From assembly GCF_000805385.1 (NCBI RefSeq), contig NZ_JTJW01000006.1:496001-560000 (forward strand): a DNA stretch of 64,000 nt, read 5' to 3'. Positions within the stretch are counted from its first letter, which is position 1. The number at the start of each line of letters is the position of its first letter. Position numbers and translations under genes: made by a program. A model generated the notes under the pieces. The model made no database searches. It saw nothing but the letters and a program-made list of their open reading frames with translations, and was not told where the DNA came from. Positions 18,061 to 26,940 of this stretch are shown in pieces. This DNA comes from Mycolicibacterium setense (GTDB lineage Bacteria; Actinomycetota; Actinomycetes; Mycobacteriales; Mycobacteriaceae).

Positions 18061-20254
18061 TCCCGGCGAGCAGCTCATCGAGCTGCTCACCGGTGACCTT
18101 GCCCGCCGAGAAGCCGGCCATCCGTCCGATCGGTACGGATTCCAGCATCCGCAGCAGGTTCATGCCGAGTGCGGAATCGTCTGTGCCGAAAGGGGAAGCG
18201 CTGCTCAGCACCGTCGCGATCGTTTGTGCGGCTACCGGGTCGGCGAGCAGCTCACCCAGCGTTGATTCGCGGGTGAACGGTCGCAGCGGCTCGTCACCCT
18301 CCACTGTCACCGACACACTCAGCCGCAGGTCCCGGCTCGACGCGCCGATCGACACCAGATACTCGCCGGATTCGAGCACCCAGCGTCCGGCATCTAGACT
18401 CCAGTACGCGAGATCGGCTCGGCTGACCGGGATTTCGACCTTGCTTCGCTCACCCGGGTCGAGGGTGACGGAGCCGAACCCGGCCAGCCATCGGACCGGC
18501 CTGCCGACGGCGGAGCCGGGGTGCCCGGCGTAGACCTGCACCACCTCACGGCCCGACCGGGTGCCGATGTTGGTCACCGTCAGGCGCACGACGAGCCCCT
18601 CGCCGGTGGCGGCCACCTCAAGACCGGAGTAGTCGAACCGCGTGTAGGACAAGCCGTGTCCGAACGGGAACGTCACCGGCATGTCCCGGGCGTCGTACCA
18701 GCGGTAGCCCACGAACATCCGTTCCCCGTAGACGGTATGGCCCGCTTCGGACGGAAAGTTGAGATAGGCCGGAGAATCCTGCAGTCGCAGAGGCACCGTC
18801 TCGGCCAGCCGGCCCGACGGGTTGACGGCGCCGAACAGTACATCGGCCAACGCTCCGCCGCCGGCCTGCCCCAGCAAGGCTCCGTCCAGCAGAGCCGGGG
18901 CCAGGCCGGCGACAGCGTCGAGGCGCACCACGCCGCCATGGGACAGCACCAACACCGTGCGGGGCTGGGCCGCGACCACGGCGCGGAGCAGGTCGAGTTG
19001 GGGCGCGGGCAGGTCGATGTGCTCGCGGTCGTATCCCTCGGACTCCTCTTCGGCGGTGAGGCCGAGGAATACGATTGCGGCATCGGCAGATTCAGCGGTT
19101 GCCACCGCAGCGGCGATGTCGGTTCCCTGGGAGTAGCTCACCGGGTGATCGCCTGCGAACCTACGGATCTCGTCGAGCGGAACGTCGAGGCGCGTGGGAT
19201 TCACATGGGAACTGCCACCGCCCTGATATCTGGGCTCCTGGGCGAATCCGCCGATGACCGCCAGTGGTGACGGCTCCAGTGGCAGCAGATCATCATCGTT
19301 CTTCAGCAATACGATCGCCCGCTGTGCCGCCTCGCGGGCGAGTTGGTGATGTGCATCGACATCAAAAGATGTTGCGGTGCCGGCCGTTTCAGTAGCCTTC
19401 GTGGCCAGCCGGGCCACTCGGCCCGCCGCCTGGGCGACCACATCCGCGTCCAGTGTGCCGGCACGTACTGCGTGCACCACCTCGGCGTCGGAGATGCCTC
19501 CGGTTGTCGGCATCTCCAGATCCAAACCAGCGGCCACGGCGGCCACCCGGTCTGCCACTGCGCCCCAGTCGCTGACCACCACGCCGTCGAATCCCCATTC
19601 GTCGCGCAGCACCGTGGTCAGCAGCCACGCGTTCTCCGACGCGTAGACCCCGTTGATCCGGTTGTAGGAGCACATCACCGTCCACGGCTGGGCCTGGCAC
19701 ACCACGATCTCGAACGTCCGCAGGTAAAGCTCACGCAGTGTGCGAGCGTCGACGTCGGAACTGGCCCGCATCCGGTCGTGTTCGGCGTTGTTCACCGCGA
19801 AATGCTTGAGCGATGCGCCGACACCGCGGCTCTGCACCCCGCGGACCCACGCAGCACCAAGCGTGCCCGACAGCAGTGGGTCCTCCGAGTAGTACTCGAA
19901 GTTGCGCCCACAGCGTGGATCACGCTTGATGTTGACTCCGGGGCCCAGAAGCACATGCACACCGAGCGCGCGGCTTTCGTCGCCCAGCGCCCGACCGACG
20001 CGTTCGACCAGTGCGGGATCCCACGTCTGGCTGAGACCCACCGCAGGCGGAAAGCACGTCGCCGGTTCGCTGCCGGACAGACCCAGATGATCTGTCGCGC
20101 TACCTGATTGCCTGCGCACGCCGTGCGGGCCGTCGGTCAGCACGATCTCCGGCACGGGGCCGACCGCCTTCGTGGTCCAGAAGCTCGCGCCGCTGCCCAG
20201 CGCGGCCTGTTCGGCCAGATCGAGTCCGGCGGTGGGATCAGCTGAGTCGGTCAC
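18041..20254 (-). CDS. Glycoside hydrolase family 3 (beta-glucosidase-like)
   Basis: 737-residue GH3 enzyme hydrolysing beta-linked sugars. N-terminal barrel with DGPHGVR (41-47), KHFAVNNAEHDR (150-161) and the nucleophile Asp229 in VVSDWGAV; then the alpha/beta sandwich domain and the fibronectin-III-like C-terminal domain (FPFGHGLSYTRFDYSGL about residues 540-560). No signal peptide, so it acts inside the cell on an imported glycoside. GTG start at 20254. It is 36 bp behind TetR paralogue 2 on the same strand and so under the operator at 20836-20862. A sugar-removing enzyme amid P450 and BVMO genes suggests a glycosylated natural product as substrate. Confidence 0.9.
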   Translation of the reverse strand: MTDSADPTAGLDLAEQAALGSGASFWTTKAVGPVPEIVLTDGPHGVRRQSGSATDHLGLSGSEPATCFPPAVGLSQTWDPALVERVGRALGDESRALGVHVLLGPGVNIKRDPRCGRNFEYYSEDPLLSGTLGAAWVRGVQSRGVGASLKHFAVNNAEHDRMRASSDVDARTLRELYLRTFEIVVCQAQPWTVMCSYNRINGVYASENAWLLTTVLRDEWGFDGVVVSDWGAVADRVAAVAAGLDLEMPTTGGISDAEVVHAVRAGTLDADVVAQAAGRVARLATKATETAGTATSFDVDAHHQLAREAAQRAIVLLKNDDDLLPLEPSPLAVIGGFAQEPRYQGGGSSHVNPTRLDVPLDEIRRFAGDHPVSYSQGTDIAAAVATAESADAAIVFLGLTAEEESEGYDREHIDLPAPQLDLLRAVVAAQPRTVLVLSHGGVVRLDAVAGLAPALLDGALLGQAGGGALADVLFGAVNPSGRLAETVPLRLQDSPAYLNFPSEAGHTVYGERMFVGYRWYDARDMPVTFPFGHGLSYTRFDYSGLEVAATGEGLVVRLTVTNIGTRSGREVVQVYAGHPGSAVGRPVRWLAGFGSVTLDPGERSKVEIPVSRADLAYWSLDAGRWVLESGEYLVSIGASSRDLRLSVSVTVEGDEPLRPFTRESTLGELLADPVAAQTIATVLSSASPFGTDDSALGMNLLRMLESVPIGRMAGFSAGKVTGEQLDELLAGINAQRA

Positions 20255-20290
20255 CGAGCCCAGGGTAGCGTCGTACGTGGAAAGCCCTGG

Positions 20291-20827
20291 TCAATGCTGG
20301 TTCTTGACCCCGGCAGCATGGCGGAGCTGCGCGAGAAAGTCGTCGGCGTCGTCGCTGCGCACCAGGTAGTGGCAGACCGCCACCCGCACCGCGGTGGCCG
20401 CCGCGATGTCGGCATCCGGTCCGGTTGTCAGGCGTTGCAGGCGTTCGCGCATCAGGGGGATCACCTGGGTGAGCCGCTTGATGACGTGTTCGGGTTCGAT
20501 GTCGACCATCCGCAGCCCCGGATACGACTGCTGATATTCGACGACCGTCCGCAGTGCGGCGTCCAGGTGTTCGTCGTCGGGAAGTTCCGCGGAGGCCTGC
20601 GCCACGGCCTGCTCATAGGTCTTTCGCTCCCACACGACGAACGCGTCGAGAAGTTCCTGTTTGGAGGCGAACCAGCGGTAGAGCGTGGGCCGGGAAACCC
20701 CGGCCTGCAGGGCGACCTCGGACAGGCTGAGTTTGGTCATCCCGTTGGCCCCGAGCACCTCGGCGGTGGCAGCCAGGATCCGTCCTCGAGTGCTGCTGTC
20801 GTCATCGGTGGACGATACTTCCGCCAT
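20291..20827 (-). CDS. TetR-family regulator (paralogue 2)
   Basis: 178-residue TetR repressor, clearly paralogous to the one at 15075-15650: same HTH (LSLSEVALQAGVSRPTLYRW), same KQELLDAF, YQQSYPG, MVDIEPE and FLAQLRHAAGVK. Differences are concentrated in the middle helices that should form the ligand pocket, so the two may answer different inducers on the same DNA sites. ATG 20827 (GTG 20833 possible); the operator lies 8 bp upstream, implying autoregulation. Leads an operon with the GH3 gene. Confidence 0.88.
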   Translation of the reverse strand: MAEVSSTDDDSSTRGRILAATAEVLGANGMTKLSLSEVALQAGVSRPTLYRWFASKQELLDAFVVWERKTYEQAVAQASAELPDDEHLDAALRTVVEYQQSYPGLRMVDIEPEHVIKRLTQVIPLMRERLQRLTTGPDADIAAATAVRVAVCHYLVRSDDADDFLAQLRHAAGVKNQH

Positions 20828-20835
20828 GCCCACAG

Positions 20836-20862
20836 CTTTACAAACTATTGCTCAACTGTCAC
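20836..20862. promoter_or_regulatory. TetR-type operator, site 3
   Basis: CTTTACA at 20836-20842, 14 bp spacer, TGTCAC at 20857-20862. It lies between TetR paralogue 2 (start 20827) and the first P450 (start 20916), so it can control both directions. Confidence 0.78.
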
Positions 20863-20915
20863 GCTAATTCGTGGCGCGACATCGTCGTCGGACGCCCGTG
20901 GAGGAGGGAATCCCA

Positions 20916-22172
20916 GTGACAGTTGCCAGCTCACCGCAGGCGCGCGAGTACAGCCCGTTCGACATCACGTCGCACGATTTCTGGAGCCGGTCCTTCGCCG
21001 AACGTGACGAGACGTTCGCGCAGTTGCGTGCTCGTGACGGCCTGAGTTGGCACCAGCCGCTGCCGACCCTGTTCGACGTCGAAGAGCCCGGCTTCTGGGC
21101 GGTGACCCGACGTGCCGACATCCAGTTCGTCAGCCAGCACCCCGAGCTGTTCACCTCCACCAAGGGCGTGGCGCTGGATCCGATGCCGGCCGACGTGCAG
21201 AAATTCGCGACCTTCTTTCTGATGATGGATCCGCCGGAGCACACCACCTACCGGCGCCTGATCAGTTCGGCGTTCACCCCACGCAACGTGCGCCGGATCG
21301 AGGAGCAGATCCACGCGAACGCGGTCGCTGTCGTCGATGACCTGATCGGTGCCGGGGACGTCGACTTCGTCGAGGCATGCTCGGCGCAACTGCCGATGCG
21401 GACCATCTCCGACATGCTCGGTGTGCCGACCGCCGATCAACCGGCGCTGGCCAAGGCCGCCGAGAAGTTGTTCAGCATGAGCGACGACGAGTACTCGACG
21501 CTCGAAGAACGCGCCATGGCCACCATCAACGAAATCATGCTGATCTCGAACACGGGCGTGGAGCTGGCCAAGTTCCGGCGCACCAATCCCGGTGACGATC
21601 TGATGACCAGCATCGTCAACGCCGAAATCGACGGTCACCGGCTGACCGACGAGGAGATCGGCGCGTTCCTGATCCTGCTGGCCTCGGCGGGCAACGACAC
21701 CACCAAACAGACCACCACTCACGCGATGCTGGCCTTGGCCGCGAATCCAGACCAGAAGGATTGGCTGTTAGAGGATTTCGACAACCGAATAGGTCTGGCC
21801 ACCGAGGAGTTCGTGCGATGGGCCACCCCGGTCATCCAGTTCGCGCGGCACGCCACCGAGGATGTCGAGCTGGCCGGCCAGCAGATCCGAGCCGGCGACA
21901 AGGTGGGCCTGTTCTACTGTTCGGGCAACCGGGATGAATCGGTGTTCGCCGACCCACAGCGATTCGACCTGAGCCGTTCGCCCAATCCGCAGATCGGATT
22001 CGGCGGCGGCGGTCCACACTTCTGTCTGGGCAATCAGCTGGCCAAGACCGAGTTGCGGCACTTGTTCCGCGAGTTGCTGACTCGGCTCAAGTCCATCGAA
22101 TTCGGTGAACCCGAACTGTTGTACAGCAGCTTCGTGCACGGCATCAAGCGCGTGCCGGCGCACATCGCCTAG
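20916..22172 (+). CDS. Cytochrome P450 (first)
   Basis: 418-residue soluble P450 monooxygenase. I-helix LLASAGNDTTKQT carries the oxygen-activating AG-D-T pattern, the ExxR is in EEFVRWATP, and the heme loop FGGGGPHFCLG places the thiolate Cys at about 370. The style, including the GGGGPHFCLGNQLAKTE loop, resembles the actinobacterial CYP125/CYP142/CYP124-like lipid and sterol hydroxylases, but no family should be assigned without an alignment. GTG start at 20916 is set by GAGGAGGG seven bases upstream. Needs ferredoxin and reductase from elsewhere. It ends before a 61-bp hairpin. Confidence 0.93.
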   Translation: MTVASSPQAREYSPFDITSHDFWSRSFAERDETFAQLRARDGLSWHQPLPTLFDVEEPGFWAVTRRADIQFVSQHPELFTSTKGVALDPMPADVQKFATFFLMMDPPEHTTYRRLISSAFTPRNVRRIEEQIHANAVAVVDDLIGAGDVDFVEACSAQLPMRTISDMLGVPTADQPALAKAAEKLFSMSDDEYSTLEERAMATINEIMLISNTGVELAKFRRTNPGDDLMTSIVNAEIDGHRLTDEEIGAFLILLASAGNDTTKQTTTHAMLALAANPDQKDWLLEDFDNRIGLATEEFVRWATPVIQFARHATEDVELAGQQIRAGDKVGLFYCSGNRDESVFADPQRFDLSRSPNPQIGFGGGGPHFCLGNQLAKTELRHLFRELLTRLKSIEFGEPELLYSSFVHGIKRVPAHIA

Positions 22173-22189
22173 GTCGGTACACGCTTCCG

Positions 22190-22250
22190 GCCGAGTGGCC
22201 AGTTATGTCACGCCCACCGCGAAATGCCGTGACATAACTGGCCATTCGGC
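22190..22250. terminator. 23-bp inverted repeat between convergent genes
   Basis: Arms at 22190-22212 (begins GCCGAGTGGCCAGTTATG) and 22228-22250 (ends CATAACTGGCCATTCGGC) pair over 23 bp with one G/A difference that would be a G-U pair in one strand's RNA; loop of 15 nt. It fills the gap between the P450 stop (22172) and the thioesterase stop (22253). Best read as a bidirectional terminator. Confidence 0.7.
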
Positions 22251-22252
22251 AC

Positions 22253-23068
22253 CTATTTGGGTGGGCGGGGGCGCACCAGCACCGACTGCTGGATCGCGCC
22301 CACCGCGCCGGTCTGGTCGAACAGCGTGCCCACCGTGGCACCGATGCCGTCGGGCCCGTAGTTGGTGTCGGCGCGGATGCCGATCCAGTCCCCGTCGGGG
22401 ACCCGGTGGATGTGCACCACCAGATCGGTGTTGAGAAATGTCCACTTGCGGATGTCGATCTTGGAGCCGATGCCGTTGGCGTCGTCGGCCACCGCGAACA
22501 ACCGTTGCAGCGGCGTCATCGACTCACCCTGGACCACGTCGACCGTCGGTCTGAGCCAGGATTCGCCCGGGCCGGGGGCCTGCGGGACGGTCAGCCAGCG
22601 CCAGTCCACGCTGTGCACGTAGTTGGGCTCCCAGTTCTTGGCCATGTCGCGGCTGCGGGCCCGCTCCAGCGGCGGCAGTGGCTCGACGCCGGTGTGGGCG
22701 ATCGCGCTGGTGTCCAGTTGCAGCATCCGCCACCCGCTGGCCCGCGCCACTGTTCGGGGTGCCCCGTCGGGCCCGGGGGCCAGCATTTCGGCGCTGACCA
22801 GTTCGATCTGCTTGCCGGGCCTTTCCAGTTGTGCACGCACCCACAGGTCACCCTCCGATGGCACGCCACCCATGAGGTCGATGGCGACCCGGCTCAGCCG
22901 GGTATCCGCGCGGTGCTCGCAGCGTTCGAGGGCACGCACCAGCAAGGCCGAGACCGGCGCGCCGTGCTGGATGTCGGCAGACCAGGTGCCGCGGGCCATA
23001 TCGGTCGCAGCGAATTTCTCACCGATCGGGTCGTTCTCGTCGATCAGCTCGTAGTAGGCGTCGGACAT
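22253..23068 (-). CDS. Acyl-CoA thioesterase-like double-hotdog protein
   Basis: 271-residue protein of the TesB-like thioesterase family (N- and C-terminal hotdog domains). Features are the N-terminal ADIQHGAPVSALLVRALERC, which aligns with the first hotdog helix, and WTFLNTDLVVHIHR plus WIGIRADTNYGPDGIG in the second. Its likely role is release of CoA from an acyl-CoA intermediate. ATG 23068; 23 bp behind the SMP-30 gene, forming a two-gene operon under the operator at 23963-23989. Confidence 0.8.
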   Translation of the reverse strand: MSDAYYELIDENDPIGEKFAATDMARGTWSADIQHGAPVSALLVRALERCEHRADTRLSRVAIDLMGGVPSEGDLWVRAQLERPGKQIELVSAEMLAPGPDGAPRTVARASGWRMLQLDTSAIAHTGVEPLPPLERARSRDMAKNWEPNYVHSVDWRWLTVPQAPGPGESWLRPTVDVVQGESMTPLQRLFAVADDANGIGSKIDIRKWTFLNTDLVVHIHRVPDGDWIGIRADTNYGPDGIGATVGTLFDQTGAVGAIQQSVLVRPRPPK

Positions 23069-23091
23069 ATCTACCGTTCTGGTGGTGGTCT

Positions 23092-23952
23092 TCAATGATG
23101 GTGAAGCATGTCGTGATCGCCCGGTGCCGGTGTTTCGACCATCAGCGCGTCGACCCGTGACAACTTGGTGCCGATCAGGCGCTCCGGATACGCGTCGGTG
23201 GTGGTGACCATGAACAGGGTGCGTCCCTCGACGCCGCCGAGGGCACACGCGATCGCGGTGCGTCCGTCCGCATCGATTCGGTCGGTGACCCCGGAGCCAT
23301 CGGGCGCGATGCGCTGGAATTCGTGTGCCAATGTCAACGCCGCCCACACCCCGCCCTCGGCATCGACGGCGATACCGTCCGGCGGCCCGTCCAGGCCTTC
23401 GGCGAACACCCGCCGGCCGGTGAGGCCGCCGTCGGGGCGGATGGTGAATGCGCTGAGCCGTCGCGCGGTGGACTCCGCGACGATCAGAGTGGTGCCGTCC
23501 GGGGTGATCGCCATGCCGTTCGGGAAGTCGAGATGCTCGGCGACAACGGTCGCCCGGTTGTCGGGGTCGATGCGCACGATCACCCCGCCGGTTCGGGCTT
23601 GCGATCCGACATAGGCCCGGCCGTGTTCGTCCACCACCATGTCGCCGAGGGCTGCTGGGACCAGATCGCTGAGATCGACCAGCAGCTCCACGGTGTCGCC
23701 GTCGTAGCGCAGCACCTGACGGCGCTCGGTGGACACGATCAGCAGGGTGCCGTCGGGCCGAAAACCCAAACCCGACGGGGAATGTCCGGGAACGGGCAGG
23801 GTGGTCATGGAACCTGACAACGTGACCGTGTGTAGGGCTTCGCCGAGCATGTCGGAAAACCACAGCAGTCCTTCGAACCACCGCGGCCCCTCGCCGAAAC
23901 AGAAACCCTGCGCCAGTTCAGTTGTCCCGGTTTGTTCCGTTCCTGCAGTCAT
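23092..23952 (-). CDS. SMP-30/gluconolactonase-family lactonase
   Basis: 286-residue six-bladed beta-propeller hydrolase (SMP-30/LRE family) that opens lactones with a divalent metal. Metal-site residues are expected in GEGPRW (Glu, about residue 21), HLDFPNGMAITPDG (Asn, about 140) and the Asp of PPDGIAVD (about 190). The C-terminus ends in a short His-rich run (HDMLHHH). It could open the lactone produced by the Baeyer-Villiger-type monooxygenase encoded nearby. Start ATG 23952, 10 bp from operator site 4. Confidence 0.88.
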   Translation of the reverse strand: MTAGTEQTGTTELAQGFCFGEGPRWFEGLLWFSDMLGEALHTVTLSGSMTTLPVPGHSPSGLGFRPDGTLLIVSTERRQVLRYDGDTVELLVDLSDLVPAALGDMVVDEHGRAYVGSQARTGGVIVRIDPDNRATVVAEHLDFPNGMAITPDGTTLIVAESTARRLSAFTIRPDGGLTGRRVFAEGLDGPPDGIAVDAEGGVWAALTLAHEFQRIAPDGSGVTDRIDADGRTAIACALGGVEGRTLFMVTTTDAYPERLIGTKLSRVDALMVETPAPGDHDMLHHH

Positions 23953-23962
23953 GTCTCCGCAC

Positions 23963-23989
23963 CTTTACAAAACACGTCACAAGTGTCAC
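23963..23989. promoter_or_regulatory. TetR-type operator, site 4
   Basis: CTTTACA at 23963-23969, 14 bp spacer, TGTCAC at 23984-23989. It lies between the SMP-30/thioesterase operon and the long plus-strand operon beginning at 24029, so a single site can control nine genes. Confidence 0.78.
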
Positions 23990-24028
23990 GCTCGCAGGGT
24001 GCCACTGTCAACCACCGGAGCGCCCTAG

Positions 24029-24733
24029 ATGAAGAAGTTCTATGGCCACACGCTGCTGTATCTGCACGAAACCATCGATCTGGGGTCGGCTCGAACCGAC
24101 CAGTTCGTGGAGACGTTCGGTGAGACCTACCAACCGATGATGGAGGATCTCGGCGCTCGGTTGTTCGCGATCTGGGAAACCACGCCGTACAACGGACACT
24201 GGCCGCAGGTGACGATCATCTGGGAGATCGACGCCTTCGCCGACTACGCCCGGATCGGCAAGGCGCAGGCAGTCGGCGGCACTCACGAGAAGCCCGCACT
24301 CCAGTGGGCGGCATACCTGTCCGAGCTCGGCGCCCGTGGTGAGGGCCGAATCATGTACGCGGGCAAGTACAACAGGACCCTCGCGCAGCTGCGAGAGGCG
24401 AACTTCGGGGCAGGCCTGGTGATTCAGGAAATCATGCAGACCAAGCCCGGCCGCCAGGACGACTACATCCGCGAGCTGGAGCGGCTGTATGTGCCGTGGT
24501 CGGAAAGCACCGGCAAACGCTGGCTGGGCTCGTTCATCACCACCTTCCGGTTCAACGAGGTGATCCACTATTGGGCGCTCGACGGTGACTGGGATTGTTT
24601 CGAGAACCATTACCCATCGTGGAAGGGCAACCCGCCCGCGGAGATCGTCACCTGGATGAGCGTGGCCCCCGCCCTTCGTGACGGCTGGGAGGATTCCATC
24701 CTCTCGGCCTTGCCGCCCTCGCCACTGAAGTAG
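24029..24733 (+). CDS. Unknown protein, possible NIPSNAP-like/dimeric alpha-beta barrel
   Basis: 234 residues, no signal peptide or membrane helix. I do not recognise a family with confidence. Two segments of similar design (about residues 1-110: beta strand TLLYLHETI ... VTIIWEIDAFADYARI; about 115-230: LVIQEIMQTKPGRQDDYIREL ... VIHYWALDGDWDCFENHYPSW) look like a duplicated ferredoxin-like (NIPSNAP or ABM-type) fold. First gene of the P450-ADH-aldolase-SDR-FMO-esterase operon, 40 bp after operator site 4, so probably an accessory or isomerase-type component of the pathway. Confidence 0.7.
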   Translation: MKKFYGHTLLYLHETIDLGSARTDQFVETFGETYQPMMEDLGARLFAIWETTPYNGHWPQVTIIWEIDAFADYARIGKAQAVGGTHEKPALQWAAYLSELGARGEGRIMYAGKYNRTLAQLREANFGAGLVIQEIMQTKPGRQDDYIRELERLYVPWSESTGKRWLGSFITTFRFNEVIHYWALDGDWDCFENHYPSWKGNPPAEIVTWMSVAPALRDGWEDSILSALPPSPLK

Positions 24734-24740
24734 GTCTGCT

Positions 24741-25970
24741 GTGAATCAACCTGTGCTGCAGGATTTCACCTACGATCCGTTTGATCCAGACGTGATGGCC
24801 AACCCGCTGCCGTACTACCGGATCCTGCGTGACGAGTACCCGGTGTACTACATCGACAAATGGGACACCTACGCGCTGTCCCGGTTCGGCGACATCTGGG
24901 ACATGCTCGGGGTCAACGACGGAACCTTCGTGGCGTCCGAGGGCACCCTGCCCGCCGCGAACGTGCTGGCGCATCGCAACGACAGCGCGGTGCCCGACCC
25001 ATCGCTGCACCCGATGCCCTTCCACGCCAACTTCGATTCGCCCATCTACGAGGACGTGCGGCGCTGCACGTCGGCACAGTTCCGGCCGCGGTCGGCGGCC
25101 AAGCTGGCCGATCGGATCAGGACGCTGGCCAACGAGCGCCTCGACGAGCTGCTGCCGCGCGGCACCTTCGACCTGACGCAGGACTACGGCGGCATCGTCG
25201 CGGCGGCCATGGTCTGCGAATTCGTGGGTCTGCCAGTCGATCTGGCGCCGGACGTGCTGGCCACCGTCAACGCGGGCAGTCTCGCGCAACCCGGAGAAGG
25301 AGTCGAGGTCGGCAATGCCCGCCCCGGTTACCTGTCTTACCTCACCCCGATCATCGAGAACCGGCGCGCAGAAGGCCACGACGGCAGCGTGCCGATCGCC
25401 GATGCCCTCATCGATTACCGGCTGCCCGATGGCTCTGCGTTGGGTGACACGGAGGCCGCGGTTCAGATGCTCGGTGTGTTCATCGGTGGTACGGAAACCG
25501 TCCCGAAGATCACCGCGGCCGGTCTGTGGGAGCTCCTTCGCCACCCAGACCAATTGGCCGCAGTACGTTCAGACCTCGACGGAAATGTGCCCGTCGCCCG
25601 CGAAGAGATCATCCGGTACAGCGCTCCCGCGCAGTGGTTCGCCCGAACAGTGCGGCGGCCGTACACCGTGCACGGCACCACGATCAAACCCGGCCAACGG
25701 GTGATCACCCTGCTGGCCTCCGCGGCGCGCGACGAGCGCGAGTACGACAACCCCGACGCATTCGTGTGGAACCGGCGCATCGAACGGCTGTTGTCGTTCG
25801 GCCACGGGCAGCATTTTTGCCTCGGTGTACACGTGGCCCGCCTCGAGATCACGATCCTGATTCAGGAGTTCCTCAAACGCGTGCCCGAGTATCGCATCGA
25901 CGAGGCCGCGGCATCGCGGCCACCGTCGAGTTTCCAGTGGGGCTGGAACAACATTCCCGTGGAGGTCTGA
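24741..25970 (+). CDS. Cytochrome P450 (second)
   Basis: 409-residue P450. I-helix motif FIGGTETVPK replaces the common AG-D-T by GG-E-T; ExxR is in REEIIRYSAP; the heme loop FGHGQHFCLG puts the Cys ligand near residue 360. It is distant from the first P450 (different I-helix and heme surroundings), implying a second hydroxylation step rather than redundancy. GTG start at 24741, 7 bp after the previous stop. Confidence 0.93.
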   Translation: MNQPVLQDFTYDPFDPDVMANPLPYYRILRDEYPVYYIDKWDTYALSRFGDIWDMLGVNDGTFVASEGTLPAANVLAHRNDSAVPDPSLHPMPFHANFDSPIYEDVRRCTSAQFRPRSAAKLADRIRTLANERLDELLPRGTFDLTQDYGGIVAAAMVCEFVGLPVDLAPDVLATVNAGSLAQPGEGVEVGNARPGYLSYLTPIIENRRAEGHDGSVPIADALIDYRLPDGSALGDTEAAVQMLGVFIGGTETVPKITAAGLWELLRHPDQLAAVRSDLDGNVPVAREEIIRYSAPAQWFARTVRRPYTVHGTTIKPGQRVITLLASAARDEREYDNPDAFVWNRRIERLLSFGHGQHFCLGVHVARLEITILIQEFLKRVPEYRIDEAAASRPPSSFQWGWNNIPVEV

Positions 25971-25971
25971 C

Positions 25972-26940
25972 GTGTGGTCCTACCGGCTCGTCGCCCCGTA
26001 TACGTTTGAGCGGAGCGAGGTTTCAGAGCCCTCACCGGAATCGTTGACAGATGGCCAGGTGCTGCTCGACTTCCTGGCCGCCGGCATCTGCGGCAGCGAT
26101 CTACCCGGATTCCGTGGCACCCAGGGCAAGCTGCCGGGGGACACCGGATGCTGCGCGGCAGAGATGGATGGCTTTCCGATCCACGAAATCGTCGGTGAGG
26201 TACTGGCCAGCCGGCATTCCGATCACCGGCCGGGGGAGCGCGTGGTGGGCTGGGCTTCGGGCTTTGACGGGCTGATGGGCCGCGTGATCGCGGACGGAGC
26301 CGGGCTGGTGTCCTACGATCCGGCGCTGGCGCCGGAACTGGCTGTCGGCCTGCAACCGTTGGCCTGTGTCCTCTATGCCGTCGAACAACTGCCGGATCTT
26401 CGAGGGTGCCATGTGGCGGTCATCGGGCAGGGCTCGATCGGGTTGCTGTTCTCCTATGTGGCAAAGGCTTTCGGCGCATCACGGGTCACCGGTGTCGACC
26501 CGGTGGACCGGTCATCGGTGAGTGCCGGCTTCGGGGTCGACGACTCCGTCCGGGCCACCAGCGACCGTTGGGTGAGGCACTTGGGGCCGACCGGCAGGCC
26601 CGACATCGTCATCGAGGCCGTCGGGCATCAGGTCGCCACGCTCAACCACGCGCTGGAAGCCTGTGCTTTCGGGGGCACGGTGTTCTATTTCGGGGTGCCC
26701 GACGACGACAGCTACCCCGTCAGTATGCGCACCATGCTCCGCAACAATCTGACCCTGAAATCCGGTGTCACACTGGACCGTCAGCGGGTGCTGCGGCGTG
26801 CCGACGAGTTCGCCCGGGCGCATCCCGACCTGCTACCGGGCTACGTGACCCACACCTTCGGCTCCGGCGACGTGCAGGCGGCATTCGAGCTCGCCTGCGC
26901 TCCGGTGCCCGAGCGCGTCAAGATTGCGATCACCCGATGA
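25972..26940 (+). CDS. Zinc-type alcohol dehydrogenase (MDR family)
   Basis: 322-residue medium-chain dehydrogenase. The catalytic-zinc Cys is in GICGSDL (about residue 39) and the HE pair in FPIHEIVGEV; the nucleotide motif VIGQGSIGLL starts near residue 148. The four-Cys structural-zinc loop is absent, as in a minority of the family. It should oxidise an alcohol made by a P450. GTG start one base after the P450 stop; its own stop overlaps the aldolase start (ATGA). Confidence 0.88.
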   Translation: MWSYRLVAPYTFERSEVSEPSPESLTDGQVLLDFLAAGICGSDLPGFRGTQGKLPGDTGCCAAEMDGFPIHEIVGEVLASRHSDHRPGERVVGWASGFDGLMGRVIADGAGLVSYDPALAPELAVGLQPLACVLYAVEQLPDLRGCHVAVIGQGSIGLLFSYVAKAFGASRVTGVDPVDRSSVSAGFGVDDSVRATSDRWVRHLGPTGRPDIVIEAVGHQVATLNHALEACAFGGTVFYFGVPDDDSYPVSMRTMLRNNLTLKSGVTLDRQRVLRRADEFARAHPDLLPGYVTHTFGSGDVQAAFELACAPVPERVKIAITR

